A stretch of 64,000 nucleotides of DNA from Branchiostoma floridae (lineage: Eukaryota; Chordata; Leptocardii; Amphioxiformes; Branchiostomatidae), in the NCBI RefSeq assembly GCF_000003815.2, contig NC_049985.1, forward strand, positions 9,414,247 through 9,478,246. Reading direction: 5' to 3'. Shown one piece after another: positions 51,801 to 64,000 of the stretch. How positions within the stretch are numbered: position 1 is the stretch's first letter; the number at the start of each line of letters is the position of its first letter. Made by a program: the position numbers and the translations under genes. Under the pieces are notes generated by a model. That model was not told the origin of the DNA. It saw nothing but the letters and a program-made list of their open reading frames with translations, and did no database searches.

Positions 51801-54800
51801 TTGTGTTGTAGTCCAAGTGGATAACACCAAGCAAAGTTGCACTTTCTGATGATCCATTCCATTTGTCTCTCAACAGACGTCTTTCCAGTCTGTGAGGGTC
51901 TATATCAGTGTTTTAGCCTGAATTTTTTTTCCCGTCCCCTGGATTTTGAATGGAAATCCTGTCAAAGGTGTGACGATCCTTGGGGTCCAGGTGTATGCTC
52001 CCCGAAAAATTTTGAAATCTAGACCCTCTGAAATGCTGTTTCCTTTATTTTGAGGGGCAAGACTCAGCTTGGTTCAATTGATATCTTTACATGCCGATTT
52101 TTGGCCATCAAAGAGGACAGAATGGGCAGAATTTTTGTCCAGCAGCAAAATTCCATCAAGGACGGAAGGATGGACGCTGGCTAGAACCCATTATGCTAAT
52201 ACTTCTAACGTTGTTCCCCAGAGCTGCACCAGTGAAGACCGAGGCTGACAGGAAGATCCAGGAGATCATGGAGCGGGTGATGGCTCGAGCCAGCGCCGTG
52301 CTGAGTGAGCTGGGAGTGGAGACAACACTCACCAAGGATGCTGAGGAGGAACAGGGGGAACAAACACAGGCAAGTCAAGAAATATTAGCCTGATTAAATC
52401 TCGCTTATAGCAGCCCGCCCAACATCCGGCGGCCCCCGCGGGGAGGGGCCAGTTACAGCCCTGGACAGCAGAGTTTGTGTTACACAGACTAAAGAAATAT
52501 TGTTTATCTATTTGTATTTACACATGGTACTGTTTATAATGCTAGTTCACCTTTATTTGCAGGGTAACCTATATCCGTTGTATTCAAAACAAAAGTACTT
52601 GGGGATTTCAAGTCAACAGACAGTGGTCTCAAACTGCAATATTTCAAATACATTGCAATTTGAAACCAACATCCAACGACTTGATATGTCTAATACTAAA
52701 ATTTTGAATACAACAGATATAGGTTACCTCGCGATAAAAGTGAATCCACATTATCCTATTACTCTGTGAGTGACAGATCAATCTACATTTTCTTTAAAGC
52801 AGTTGCTGACAGTTTTTATGATATTTATTTCCAGGAAGTAGATGAAGGAGAGAGTGAGGATGAGGAGGAAGGAGAGAGTGAGGGAGAAATGGAGGAACCA
52901 GAAGAAGGGGAAGAGGAGAAAAAGGTATGAAATCTGTGCATGCATTTGGAGACATTAGTCTAGATAATTTAAAGCCTATTTTTTGTTATGTTCCATAACT
53001 TTTTAGCCTTAATCAATAGAAATATGCTATCTGTAAGATGTGTGTGTAAGGTGAAAAAGACGTTAACTTTGATTTACAAAAATGTAGGTATTTTGTCATG
53101 TATTAAGGAAACTACTAAGTCCTACATGTACGGACAATTAATTGATTAAGCAGACTGAGAGTTCACAGTTGGGTTAAATATTCATATGACATGTCAATAT
53201 TTGTGATATTTATGATCCAAGTGTCTTATTTTCTCTTTGCCACCTCATGTATTGAAAATAAATTTTCTCTTGTTCCTTTCCTATAGTTGGTCCCCACCAT
53301 TGAAGTTGCTGAGCCCACCCCCATGGCAGGTGCTGATGCCAGGTCCCCCCTCCCCCCTCCCCCTCCGTTTGTGAGCACTGAAGTCAGCACAGCAGCCCCA
53401 TCAGTTAGCGAGGTCAGCTTTCCTGAGCTCAGGGTGGAGGAACAAGCACCAGACGAAATCTCACCCGCAGAACTAGCTCAGGCCTGGAAGGTAGAACATT
53501 TGTTAAACTCAAACTTACATTGAAATCTTCCCCAAGGAATTTTTAAATTTGATTTGATTTGCATTGGATTGCCACAATACAATATGAGTGGAGCACAGGC
53601 AGCAATTGCTGGTATTGTGCACCATATATGGCCTCATTCGGTGAATATTGACCATGTTAAAATCAGCGAATTTTGTGCACAATATCAAATAGTAAAAAGC
53701 ACACTCCACAAAAATTCTTACTGTACATCATCTGAACAATTGCAGTCTAAACAGCAGCACAGTGAATTTTACTTTTGAACAAAAGAACAAAAGAAACTTC
53801 GTTCAGCGTAAGTTGTAACCATGTCTCCTACTATCAGGACTTCACAGCTCCCTCCATTAGAAGAAACTTTATCTTAATTTTTGACCCTGTCTCTTTCTGT
53901 CAGGATTTCACAGCGCCGGTAGAGGTGACCCACGAGGATGTGGTGAACATGGAGGGACTTCCTGTGGAGCTGTCGGAGAAATGGAGCGTGTTGGACGTCA
54001 GACCTGCCCAGGTCACCGTCCCCACCCGCCCTGTCCTGCCACTCACACAGTCTGTATCCTTCTCAGCACTCAGGGCACCACAGGAGGACACAGCACCAAA
54101 GGTGGGAGGGAGTCACACATTCAGGGTTTTGTATGGTACAACTCTGGTCAGCTTTGAACTTTTTTTTAAACCTTTCTTATATCTCAATGGTATGATTCCT
54201 GTGTATGATTTATAAAGGAGTATGATTTTAAAAGCTCTATGTTTATCAAAATGTCACTGGAGTTGCATTTCACACGTAAAGAAAACAAAATATGTCTGAG
54301 ACCATTCTGTTTCAGATGTGTTTCAAGCAACAAGACAAAGCTATTTGTCTATTTTTGCTTGGTGAAAATGGTTTTGTCAAAGTGGGTTTTGATTAGTTAC
54401 CAGTCTTGGTCTCTATATTGAATGTTGTGTGCCTTTTTCTCCTATCCAGGAGGTCCAGCCCAGAGTGCGTGACAGCTCCCACACCATCCACCACTTCTGC
54501 ACGTCTGTCCCAGCGGCAGTCCTGCCCCCCCACCTCAGGAACATCAGCAGGTTTCACCACACCTGGTCCAAGTTCTTCCAGCCAGAGTACTACTCAGACG
54601 AGGTTTGTTCAGTAGCTGTTACAACATGGTGAACAAAGACTAGAATGTGAAAAATTTGACTTGGCAAATTTGCATGGGAAGTTCAGAATCCTATGAAATT
54701 AAGAACAACAATTTTTTTCAGGTAAAAGAAAATGTGATTGAACAACAGATAAAAGACATAGTTCACAAAGCAAGATTGCACTTGACCTCCCCACCATTAT

Positions 54801-57800
54801 TTGTCCTGTAATGTTCCTTCTCTAAATAGCAGACTGTGTGAGCAGATTTCACAGCCCAGATGAATTCCATTGTACTTTTCTGGCAAAGAAAAAGTCATTG
54901 TGACTGATTTCTTTCAACACCAAATATTTAATCAGACCATTTCTATAAAGTATAATACCTTTGAAAATCTTATTCCCAGACGTTGAGTGAGACATCAGAA
55001 GACAGCGGTGTGGCGCCGTCCGTCACTACTACTGTACGTGATGCGGATAATGCCGACAGGATCGAGGCCGCAGCACAGCGGGTGATGGAGAAACTTCAGC
55101 CATCACAACAACCTCTGGACCTGGAGGGGTGGAAGGCTCTGGCACAGGAGATGGTAGGCCAGTCTGACATTTGATAAGCTTTCTATGTAGAATACATGGC
55201 TCAAATTATAACATGATGTGCCATCATTTGAAGCACCATTTTTTAAAGTAAAGAGTGAATCTTGTGTGAGCCTTGACAATGGCACTGTGATAACACCAAT
55301 ATTTCTTTGTTGGACAGCTCGAGGGACCAGATCTATCTATTGACGGGACAAAGATGGACATCAAAGAAGACATCTCAAGGTAATCCATTTGGCATTTTTA
55401 TCAATGAAAGAAAACATCAAAGCTGATGATGTTTTATTTCATTGACCCTGCATAATGATAATATGAATATATTATTACAAGTAAGAAATGTGCATGCTGT
55501 TAGCAACAATACTGTTGGTTCCACTACTGTCATCTGGAACAACTACCATGAGAAGCCTCTTGATAACGCCATTTTTATGTAGTTACTGTACATACCTATA
55601 GTCATTGTCGTTCTTTTTATTTAGATGTTTCAATATCTGTATGTGTTGAGTATGTGTGCATGGGCCATTGATCCTGAGGTAAACAATTATAGATAAACAC
55701 ATTTTTTATATCGATGTTTAATGATTATTGTGTTCCCCCAGGCTGTACTGGACCCCTGCCCCGCCCAAACTGGACCTGCCCCCGTCCTACATCCGTAGCC
55801 GGGTGTGTCCTGACTACATCCCCGAGGTGACGGCAGGAACCATCAGTCCTGAGAAGAGCAGTCTGATGGAGTTCTCTGAGGAGGAGACTGAGGAGGAGGA
55901 GGAAGAGGAGGAGGAGGAGGACCCAGAGGAGAGGCTGCAGAGAGAAAGGTGAGCTTTTTGGCATGTACATCTTCCTGTGTGGTGTTCCAAGTGAAATGCT
56001 GTTGATAAATCAGGGCTTGAAATACTGGGTGCACCCAAAATTGGAGATGTGCACCCAATTTTGTTCTGCTGTGCACCCAAATATTTTCTTAGGTTTATGT
56101 ATGTAAAGATATCAAAGTATACTAGTATACATCATATTCTTGATATCTAAGTGTTAGAAAGATAATAGAAATGTCTGTCATGGTACTTGTTTAAGAATTT
56201 GATAGCTTGTAACTCAGTTTTATTATATTAGGTTATTACTTTTAAGTGGTGCACCCAAAATGTTTTTGGTGCACCCATTAAACTGGGTGCACCAGTGCAC
56301 CTAATCACAAAAATGATTTTCGAGCCCTGTAAATGATCAAACAGCTATTAGAAATGCATTGACTACTGTAAATGCCTTATGTTTACAGTGATTTAATTTC
56401 ATGGGAGCGTATAGTCACATAAAATCACGCGACAGTGCTGCAACCCTTATAATGTTTTGGATAGTACTTTTTTGGTCTTTATCTGTATTTAGTTGTTGAC
56501 TTACGTTGTATCCTGTACAATTGATGAGCAATAAAGTTCATCTATTCATTCAAAATGTACAGTAATGGAAATACCAGTTTCAAGTTTGCAGGGAAGCAGT
56601 CACCACATAAAACCACTGCAAAAGTTTCAAGACCTACTGTATAACAGTAACATTATCGTGTATTCTCTCTTATTCTGGCTTTCCCAAGTGATCTTTGTAT
56701 GTAAGTACATTAGAGATTCTATCTGCTACTTCTATCAACATGCATCTTTCATCATAGCCTTCATACATGAAGAATCTTTGTGTCCTGTTCTGAAGCTGTT
56801 GTACTTTCGTCCAAAGCCGTTTGCCTTCTCATGATCAGTTGTCATGATTTGTTTATGAAGGTTAGACATCCAGGTAAGCAATATTCAAATACAATTCAAT
56901 CTCTACAACTGGATAAAAACGGATATTTACTTCCGGACATTTCGAAAGTTGTCATGATTGCTATTCCAGACTGCTGAGACACAAACACCCGTCTGCGACG
57001 GACCTGACGAAGCTCGCCCGCCTGCAGCTGGAGTGGGATCTGCGGGGAGGCCAGCCGTCCCCGGAGAGGGCCGAAGAGTCGCTCGCACCAACGCCAGCCT
57101 CCGGGCTGACTACCAAGACTAGGGATGGTAAGCTGTCTCTGTGATTTGGTGGGTGATAGTAGGCATTGTTTGGAACCCCACTGTTGGACCAGACAGTGGA
57201 GGGTTTGAGATGTTGTTGTTCCCCTGAGATGCATGCTACTGGAATGGACTGTAATGCTTACGTTCCTGTCAGCCAGAAGAAATATTGATCAGCCCACTGA
57301 GTACAGTCAACATGCAATTTTTATTATCAGTCAACATACATAGGCGGATGAACAATTCAATGTGACTGTATAAATTTTCAAGGAAAAAATATGTGCAATT
57401 CTCAGGCAACTTTCTGTTGATCAACAAATATGGCCAAACTTTGTTGCTGTGTTACAGTGGCCTCAGAACTAGACATTTTAAAGCATGCTAACGGGTTTTG
57501 GTAGAGTGAAGATCACATTTTTGCTTACTGCAGAAACTTGTTTGAAAATCTGTGAGACTGCCACTGTTTTCTAACCTTATTGCTACACTTTGCTTGTCCA
57601 CAGAAGAGGTATCAGAGGCCTCCTTTACTTCAGAAATGTTCTACATGAAGACTCGGGAGTTGGACGACGATGAGATCTTCACCCCTGCGGTGGTGAGACG
57701 GAGAAGGGCCCAGTCCGCCCCTCAGCTGTACGAGGAGGGGGAGGAGACGTTCTCTGCCCCTGCGGACTTTGACACCAGCATCAAGGAGCTGAAGTACCAG

Positions 57801-60800
57801 GCACAGAAGATATCGGAGCTGAAGGCCTCCAGAGGGCTGGCTCCTGCTAAGGTCTCAGAGGAAGAGGTGAGATCCCCTATGGTATCTGAGTGTATTCTAG
57901 TGCACCTTGTGTCTTATGTTATTAGTCTTACAGAAGGCACTTACCGTACATCAATGCTGTGTTGATGTAAGTAGGGAAAAAATGACATTATTTGCTTTGA
58001 GCTTGATTGTAAATGCCCAGTGTCTGTGTGGAAGTTAACATCCTACTCCTCCTACATTACTACCAACACTGCTTACTGTAAATGCAGAAATATTCGCGGT
58101 GGATTAATATTCGCGGTTTTCGCGGCGGCCGCTTCACCGCGAAATTAAATCCACCGCGAATATTTCGTCTGCTGGCGCCGCCTAAGGTGCCCCTTTTCCG
58201 CTCCATGTACATACTACTACTGTCTTTGTCACTGTATAATGAAATGTTTGACATACTTACTACGGTGAAGTCTTGACTGAAGACACACATGTAATTTTTT
58301 CACTATACGACCAACTGTATTACAGTACTGTACAGTATGTTCACCATGATACAAAGGTCGTACTACTGTATACTATTACATATTGAGAGGGTAGATACGA
58401 TTAGATCAGTAACAGTGGCTCACGCAAGAACAAGTCAAAAGCATGGAAACTGTTCTATCCGTCTGTATAGGACCCTTACCGGGTAACCAGCAAGTGTTTT
58501 CCGACTGGCGGTTTGTAGAGGCGCCGGGTTTTACACGGCAGTTCGTGACTACAGTGCAGTGCTGAAAATGCATTGAATTTCGCGGGATGGTGCTACCGCG
58601 AAATTAAATCCACCGTGAAATGTCCATTTTGCCGCTACCGCGAAATTGAATCCCCGCGAAATTAAATGCATTTACAGTATTTTATCGCTACGTGTTGAAT
58701 TATTATCAATTAATTCATGAAAATCCCTAGTTGGGATTTTCATAAAGGAGTAAAGAGTCAACATTAAACTTGTGATGTCAGCTGTTTTTTGAGCCATCAT
58801 CAAAGACTGACCAGTTTCAGCTTTTGTCAGGAGAAGATGAGAATAATTTATTAGAGTTATGTTTTTTTGATGTTGGAAAACTCAGGCAGCAGACACAGCA
58901 GCTTTACCTACCACCTCAGTCAGCTCCCCTGGGAAGGAGCTGGTACAGCAGAAATCGTTCATCATCAAACCCCCCAAACCCACTCCTGCCGAGCTGGCCC
59001 GGGAGGCGGGGATGAAGTACATCATCTACCCAAAGAAGAAGAAGAAGAAACCTGGCAAGAAGACCATTGGGTTGGAGAAGGCACTGGAGATACAGGTAGG
59101 TTCCTTACAAGAACCAAGACAAATGTGACATTGTGGGGAGGTTTTGTGATACTGTGTGAAATCTTTATTTCTATGTGCAATTTATGTGAAGATAAACTAC
59201 ATGCTTGAGATGTTCATAACTAGACAGGATGACAAGATTGAAGTTTTGTCTGAATGTTCTGTATCTGTATCTATATACTATTAGCCGGTATAACGCCATT
59301 CGGCGTAACACACCAGCTTTGTTCATAGCTCTGTTTCAACTGTCATAGACATTCATTCCTTTAGATTGATTTTCTTTTGACAAGTCACTGTCTAGACATT
59401 GTGGTCTGGTTTGACAGAATCCACATAATTATGTTTTTCTGCAGAAGGAGCTGCTGACCACACACCATACTCTGAAGAGGTCCACATCCCTCCCCAAGCT
59501 GGACATGCCGGTGGAGCGAATGCTGCGTGTACCTCCACACGTCAGATCCGGGACCCGCGGAAGTGTCGCCAACATTCCCACCTTTCTGCAGTATTCCAGT
59601 GATAGAAAGATGCCTGGCAATGCGGATGTAAGGGAATGGGTACGGGACATCTGGAACGAATGGTTCGATGAAGTGTTCCCATCCAGTGAGGACGGCTGGT
59701 CTGATATGTCCAGTGTGGTCAGTGAGCTGGACACAGAAAGGAAGCCTACCACAGCACCCGCCATCACTGCTGATGCTATAGAGAGTATAGAGCCAATAGG
59801 AGAAAACGAGGAAGACAGAGAACTAGTAGAAGCACTTCAGGATGAAGCCAGACAACTCACAGAGAGAATAGAGAGGGAAGGAGAGACGGCGTTTGACTTG
59901 TGCCGGAGGGGAGCGATAAACCGCAAGCTGGGGCTGCTGAAGAAGGCAGAGTATGACCTGAGTAAGGCGATACTCCTTGAGCCAAAGCTGTTGGATGCCT
60001 ACTGGCACAGACACCTGCTCATGCTGGTGCAGGAGAAGCCAGCTGCTGCTATTGAGGACTTGAACTTCATACTAAAGCATAACAAGAAACACGTGGGTGC
60101 GTACCGGTCCCGGGCGGAAGTGTACAGGAAGCAGGACGACTACACGTCAGCCATCGTGAACTACACACAGGCCATCAAGCTCCAGCCGGATGATCATGAG
60201 GCTTATTATTACAGGTCAGGCAGTTGTCTCTGATTAAATGAAGACTGTATATTTCAATTGGTTCACAATACAAAATGTATTTCAATACAAGATATCTACT
60301 TTTTAAGTGTTTTTTTTAGTATTCAAAAATTATATGTTAATTGCGTGTTCGTACAACAATCACAATCATGTCCCAAATGAAACAGTTTTGTATAGGACAA
60401 TTCTGTGATTTTATATTTTTTGTGTCTTAAGGTCCTGAAATCAGCTGCACAGCTTTTGCCTTGTATACAGGAGGCTTTTTATTGATGTCGTACTAATCAT
60501 AATTTCAATCCCCTGACAACCATGTTGGCAGGTAATTAAATTAAGTACTAGCATCTTGCTGTGGACTATAGCTGTACGCTAGTCATGGTGCAGATGATAT
60601 CAAATGAAAAGCTTGTATAGATAAATCTCTCCCTTTTCCCTACCCCAGAGCTGAGATGTATGAGAAGAAGGGAGACATGTTGCTGGCGCTGGAGGACTTT
60701 GCCCAGGCGACCCGCCTCATGCCCAGCCGCACGGAGGCCGTCATGAAGCACGGCCTCTACTACTTCAACAACGGGAACTGGATCGGAGCTGTCAACGACT

Positions 60801-63800
60801 TCACAGCCCTGCTGCAGCAGGAACCCAACAACGCCATAGCCAGGACGTACCGTGGGAGGGCGTACGCTCAACAGGGACACTACAGCAGTGTATGTATTGG
60901 CTCAGTTGTTGGTGTTTTCCACTGTGTTGTGTGAAGTTATATAGGTCCACAGTGATTAATCCTCTGATTCCTGGTCTTTTGCAGTTAAAGTAGAAAGGGA
61001 ACAGAAATTTGATGTTTACTAGTATATAGCCCTTTGAGAAAGGTATAAATACCAGTATGAAATCCTTGCATAATCCATCAAAGCCTCCAGCATTCACTCT
61101 GCAGTTAGTTTTAAAATTGCTCGGAGGCACTCATGTTTGAACTCTAATTCCTATGCTGCATTCTGACACACATCACTATTCCTTCCATCCCAGGCTGTTG
61201 AGGACCTGTCTGCAGCGATCCATCTGGACCCCAACAATGCCATAGCGTTCTACCACCGGGGGTGTCTCCTGAGGAAGGTGCACCCGAAGAAGGCTCTGCA
61301 GGACTTAAGTGTCTCCATTCTGCTGGACGACTCAGAAGACAACGTCAAGGCCATCCTCCACAGGGGCATACTGTATACTGACATGGAGGTGGGTGTGAGT
61401 GTTTTTGTGGGAGAGAAGGAACTGCTACAATAACTGTGAAGGACTTGCTTAATTCTGTTTGAAAGAGCTCTAAGATTGCATTGTCAATTCTTACATTTGT
61501 ACATAACTATCTTTCCACCTCTTAGGACAATCAGCTTGCTACTTTGAAGAGAGAAACAACTGAATCAGTAACATTTTAGGATTTTGATGTATCAAGATGA
61601 TTAGGCCACTGTGTAGAGTTAGCTTTATAGTGACTGCAACTGGCATGTCCCTGATGTGATCATGTTTTGGAAATGAAAGGATTGATACAGAAAAGTTTAA
61701 TGAGCATATTAGTCATTTAGTGTGACATTTTCGCATGAAGCATTTCTTAGGTAATGTTTTAGTTAGCAGATAAAACTTGTACCCTGATGTTTATCTTCTT
61801 TGCCCCTGCCCTGGCCCTACAGAGGTGGACAGATGCCATCTCCGACTTTGAGCACGCCCTGAAGCTGGACAGGAACCTGGCGTGTTAATGTTGTAGTCAG
61901 TAAAAACAACTTGTACCCTAATATTTACCTTTCCTGCCCCTGTCCCGGCCCTACAGAGGTGGACAGATGCCATCTCAGACTTCGAGCACGCCCTGAAGCT
62001 GGACAGGAACCTGGCGTGCGCCCACGTCAACCTGGGCCTCATCTTCCTGCACCAGCTGGAGAACTACTTCAAGGCCATCGGCCGCTTCACGCAGGCCATC
62101 AAAACTGACCCCACCTACATCAGGGCCTACATCTGTAGGTCAGAGGCCTACCACAAAATACACAAGGTAAGAGTACAGGTGGCAATTGTGTGTCTCACAT
62201 ATCAGTAGGTTTTATCATGAACGGTATATAACATCCTTGGTTTCATAACGTCCTTGCTTTGATTTAGGCCTTGCAAACTTGATTTTGTGGGCGACATTTA
62301 CATGCATTGGTTTTGGTGTGATTCCTGTAAAACACTTCATACAACCACGTAATGAAAGAATATGCCATGATTTTCTTCAAAGAAAATAAGCACACATTTA
62401 CTATGTAAAATGCTTATCATAAAAAAGTGTTATCAGATGGTAGCATTAATCAATATGAAACAAAGATTTAAAGTGTTGTCTGTACAGTTATAAGAATGGT
62501 TCCATTATTACTAACAGAGAAAGCAGGCCCTACTGGACATCACCCGTGCCATCCACCTGCGGCCGGACGTCCAGCATTACTACATGCGGCGTGGTCAGCT
62601 CCTGCTGCAGATGAAGAACCTGGAACTGGCCAGCTTCTGTGTCCGGCACGCCTCCGAGCTGAAGGATGGTCTGGGGGCATCGTCTACTCAGCAGGCCGTG
62701 GTGCAGTCCTTCCTGAAGCAGCATGACAAGGCTGTGGAGACCATGGCTCAGGCCTGTAGGGTCAAGCCTTCTCCACAGATGTACACACTGCTGGGCAAAA
62801 CTCAGGTAAGAGACCATGGCTCAGGCCTGTAGGGTCAAGCCTTCTCCCCAGATGTACACACTGCTGGGCAAAACTCAGGTAAGAGATCATGGCTCAGGCC
62901 TGTAGGGTCAAGCCTTCACCTCAGATGTACACACTGCTGGGCAAAACTCAGGTAAGAGACCATGGCCCAGGCCTGTAGGGTCAAGCCTTCACCTCAGATG
63001 TACACACTGCTGGGCAAAACTCAGGTAAGAGATCATGGCTCAGGCCTGTAGGGTCAAGCCTTCACCTCAGATGTACACACTGCTGGGCAAAACTCAGGTA
63101 AGAGACCTTGGCACAGGCCTGTAGGGTCAAGCCTTCTCCCCAGATGTACACACTGCTGGGAAAAACTCAGGTAAGAGCAAGACCATGGCACATCATTCAG
63201 ACATGGTCTCTTGAATTCTCTCTAACAATGTTTATATATGTGGTTGTGACATGGCACTCTCCATACCACACATATTGCAGGTTTTAGTTGAAATTTCAAA
63301 CCAAAGTCTGCAATTTTTCTGCAAGTTGCAATTTTCTATCAGCTGCAAATTGTAATTTTCTATTTCTCACCTCAGATGAAGGCCAAGCAGTTTGAGGAGG
63401 CTGTTGGGACATACAAGCGTGCTATCCAGCTGCTTACTCCCTGGCAGGCAAAACAACCCATGCCCTGGGTATGTATGTGGTCTCCTTACACAATGAAATT
63501 TGGTTGGTTAGAGATGCACTCATAGAATAGATCAACAGTCATAAATAATGAAATATAGTTTTTAGTTTAGATAGATGGAAAAGTGCACTAAAATGTGTAC
63601 ATTCTTATGACTTGTGCATTAATAAATACTTCTTGTTCTTTTCTACTGTTATTGTTTCACCTATGATGATAATACTAATAGATGATGCACCTGTATCATC
63701 ACTATGCTACATATCTGTCCCAATCACTGACTGATTATCTAACCCTATCTGCTAACAACACAAAGGAGGAGCTATCTGATGAGGTAAAGATACCTACATT

Positions 63801-64000
63801 ACCTAGTTTACTGTGTCATGTCTTAATAACCATTGACTTGTGTTGTAACCTAGTTTACTTTATTTCTCCACTTCTGTCTTTTCATATTCATTGTGTAACA
63901 TGTAAAGGGCAGAATGTATTTTTTAAAAGGTTTTTGCTCTTTTCCATCCTAACATTGCTACAAAGGAGGAATCTCAGGTCATGCCAGAGGTAAAGAGTGT
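45816..64000 (+). CDS. TTC6: TPR-repeat protein, TTC6-like (3' end outside window)
   Basis: Exons in phase: 46434-46613, 47221-47323, 47781-47907, 48163-48214, 49332-49440, 49924-50131, 50288-50431, 50779-50949, 51377-51596, 52222-52369, 52835-52924, 53287-53490, 53904-54101, 54450-54602, 54980-55153, 55318-55379, 55742-55948, 56970-57127, 57604-57866, 58886-59095, 59445-60214, 60649-60889, 61194-61388, 61957-62166, 62518-62805 and 63376-63468, about 1659 codons so far. The first half is disordered (Pro-, Glu- and Lys-rich). From about 59.9 kb, TPR units follow (GAINRKLGLLKKAEYDLSKA, AIVNYTQAIKLQPDDHEAY, AVEDLSAAIHLDPNNAIAF, AISDFEHALKLDRNLACAH). A long disordered N-terminus plus a C-terminal TPR array fits TTC6, but the name is tentative. 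The 5' end is unresolved: ATG 45816 (MADTSINNARTE), then a possible exon 45930-45969, needs an alternative acceptor to join in frame. Confidence 0.65.
51894..52028. mobile_element. 135-bp segment with GAGGGTCTA inverted ends
   Basis: GAGGGTCTA at the left is matched by TAGACCCTC at the right in a TTC6-like intron, with weaker pairing inside. It may be a degenerate MITE; the inverted repeat is short. Confidence 0.3.
56006..56334. mobile_element. 319-bp inverted-repeat element with 5-bp duplication TAAAT
   Basis: CAGGGCTTGAAATAC at 56011 and, reverse-complemented, CAGGGCTCGAAAATC at 56329 form the ends. TAAAT directly flanks both sides (56006-56010 and 56330-56334). The interior repeats TGCACCCAA several times. 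It has no ORF. Confidence 0.6.
58074..58679. mobile_element. 606-bp inverted-repeat element rich in CGCGAA motifs
   Basis: The ends are TACTGTAAATGCA and its reverse complement TGCATTTACAGTA. Just inside both ends, CCGCGAAATTAAATCC motifs recur in both orientations, so the ends fold into large stems. It is non-coding. The flanks do not show an obvious duplication beyond possibly TA. Confidence 0.65.
61754..61888 (+). pseudogene. Duplicated pseudo-exon of the TTC6-like gene
   Basis: A tandem duplication of about 134 bp copies the intron end, acceptor and first 63 nt of the exon at 61957. The copy (acceptor AG 61821-61822) encodes the same RWTDAISDFEHALKLDRNLA and then hits TAA at 61886-61888. 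Use of this acceptor would truncate the TPR domain. It has only a few substitutions against the true exon, so the duplication is fairly recent. Confidence 0.8.
62737..63174 (+). repeat. Six-copy 73-bp tandem array across a splice donor
   Basis: Units start at 62737, 62810, 62883, 62956, 63029 and 63102, each beginning GAGA(C/T)C. Unit 1 is the coding end of the TTC6-like exon 62518-62805; the other five repeat it with few changes. Each unit contains an acceptor-like CAG, then 27 nt in frame (MYTLLGKTQ), then the donor CAG|GTAAG. Confidence 0.92.
63766..63989 (+). CDS. Two candidate micro-exons at the right edge
   Basis: After CACAAAG, 18 nt (63766-63783, EELSDE) end at GTAAAG. After ACAAAG, 24 nt (63966-63989, EESQVMPE) end at GTAAAG. 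Both keep phase 0 with the exon ending at 63468. The acceptors lack strong pyrimidine tracts, so either may be false. Confidence 0.35.

Overview
The window is animal nuclear DNA. The genes are split into many short exons with GT-AG introns, and several are direct orthologues of vertebrate genes (FAM114A, ZMAT2, PPME1, MRPL28, probably TTC6). AT-rich introns carry many small inverted-repeat elements, and there is one full DIRS-type retrotransposon. Single-copy chordate-like genes plus a DIRS element and a RecQ/DUF6589 gene pair suggest an amphioxus (Branchiostoma); that organism call is an inference. I assembled exons by hand from splice sites, reading phase and protein similarity. For every model except the 5' end of the TTC6-like gene, the phases are consistent from start to stop.

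Layout. 1-2.4 kb: the 3' end of an FG-nucleoporin gene (+). 2.5-10.5 kb: FAM114A (-, 14 coding exons), which shares a bidirectional promoter with ZMAT2 (+, 11.05-13.06 kb). 14.9-18.4 kb: an unidentified HMG-box-like, serine-rich protein (-) with two possible first coding exons, head to head with PPME1 (+, 18.86-34.33 kb). The second intron of PPME1 is a 10.2-kb U12-type AT-AC intron. It contains two complete genes pointing at each other: a two-exon RecQ-like helicase (+, 19.98-22.33 kb) and a seven-exon, 1206-residue DUF6589-like zinc-finger protein (-, 23.78-29.46 kb). Together they look like the cargo of a large DNA transposon. 35.7-44.5 kb: MRPL28 (-), one intron of which holds a 4.9-kb DIRS retrotransposon (36.6-41.5 kb) with inverted terminal repeats, an internal complementary region and open Gag, RT/RNase H and tyrosine-recombinase frames. 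45.8-64 kb: a long TPR-protein gene (+), probably TTC6, which runs off the right edge.

The genes do not form a pathway: they cover a nuclear pore component, Golgi/trafficking, pre-mRNA splicing, PP2A demethylation, mitochondrial translation and a probable cilium/TPR protein. The neighbourhood is held together by head-to-head promoters and by intron-borne mobile DNA. The mobile DNA includes three copies of one A-rich inverted-repeat element, several other short inverted-repeat elements, a 73-bp tandem array over a splice donor, and an apparent 39-nt intron that is almost entirely a hairpin.
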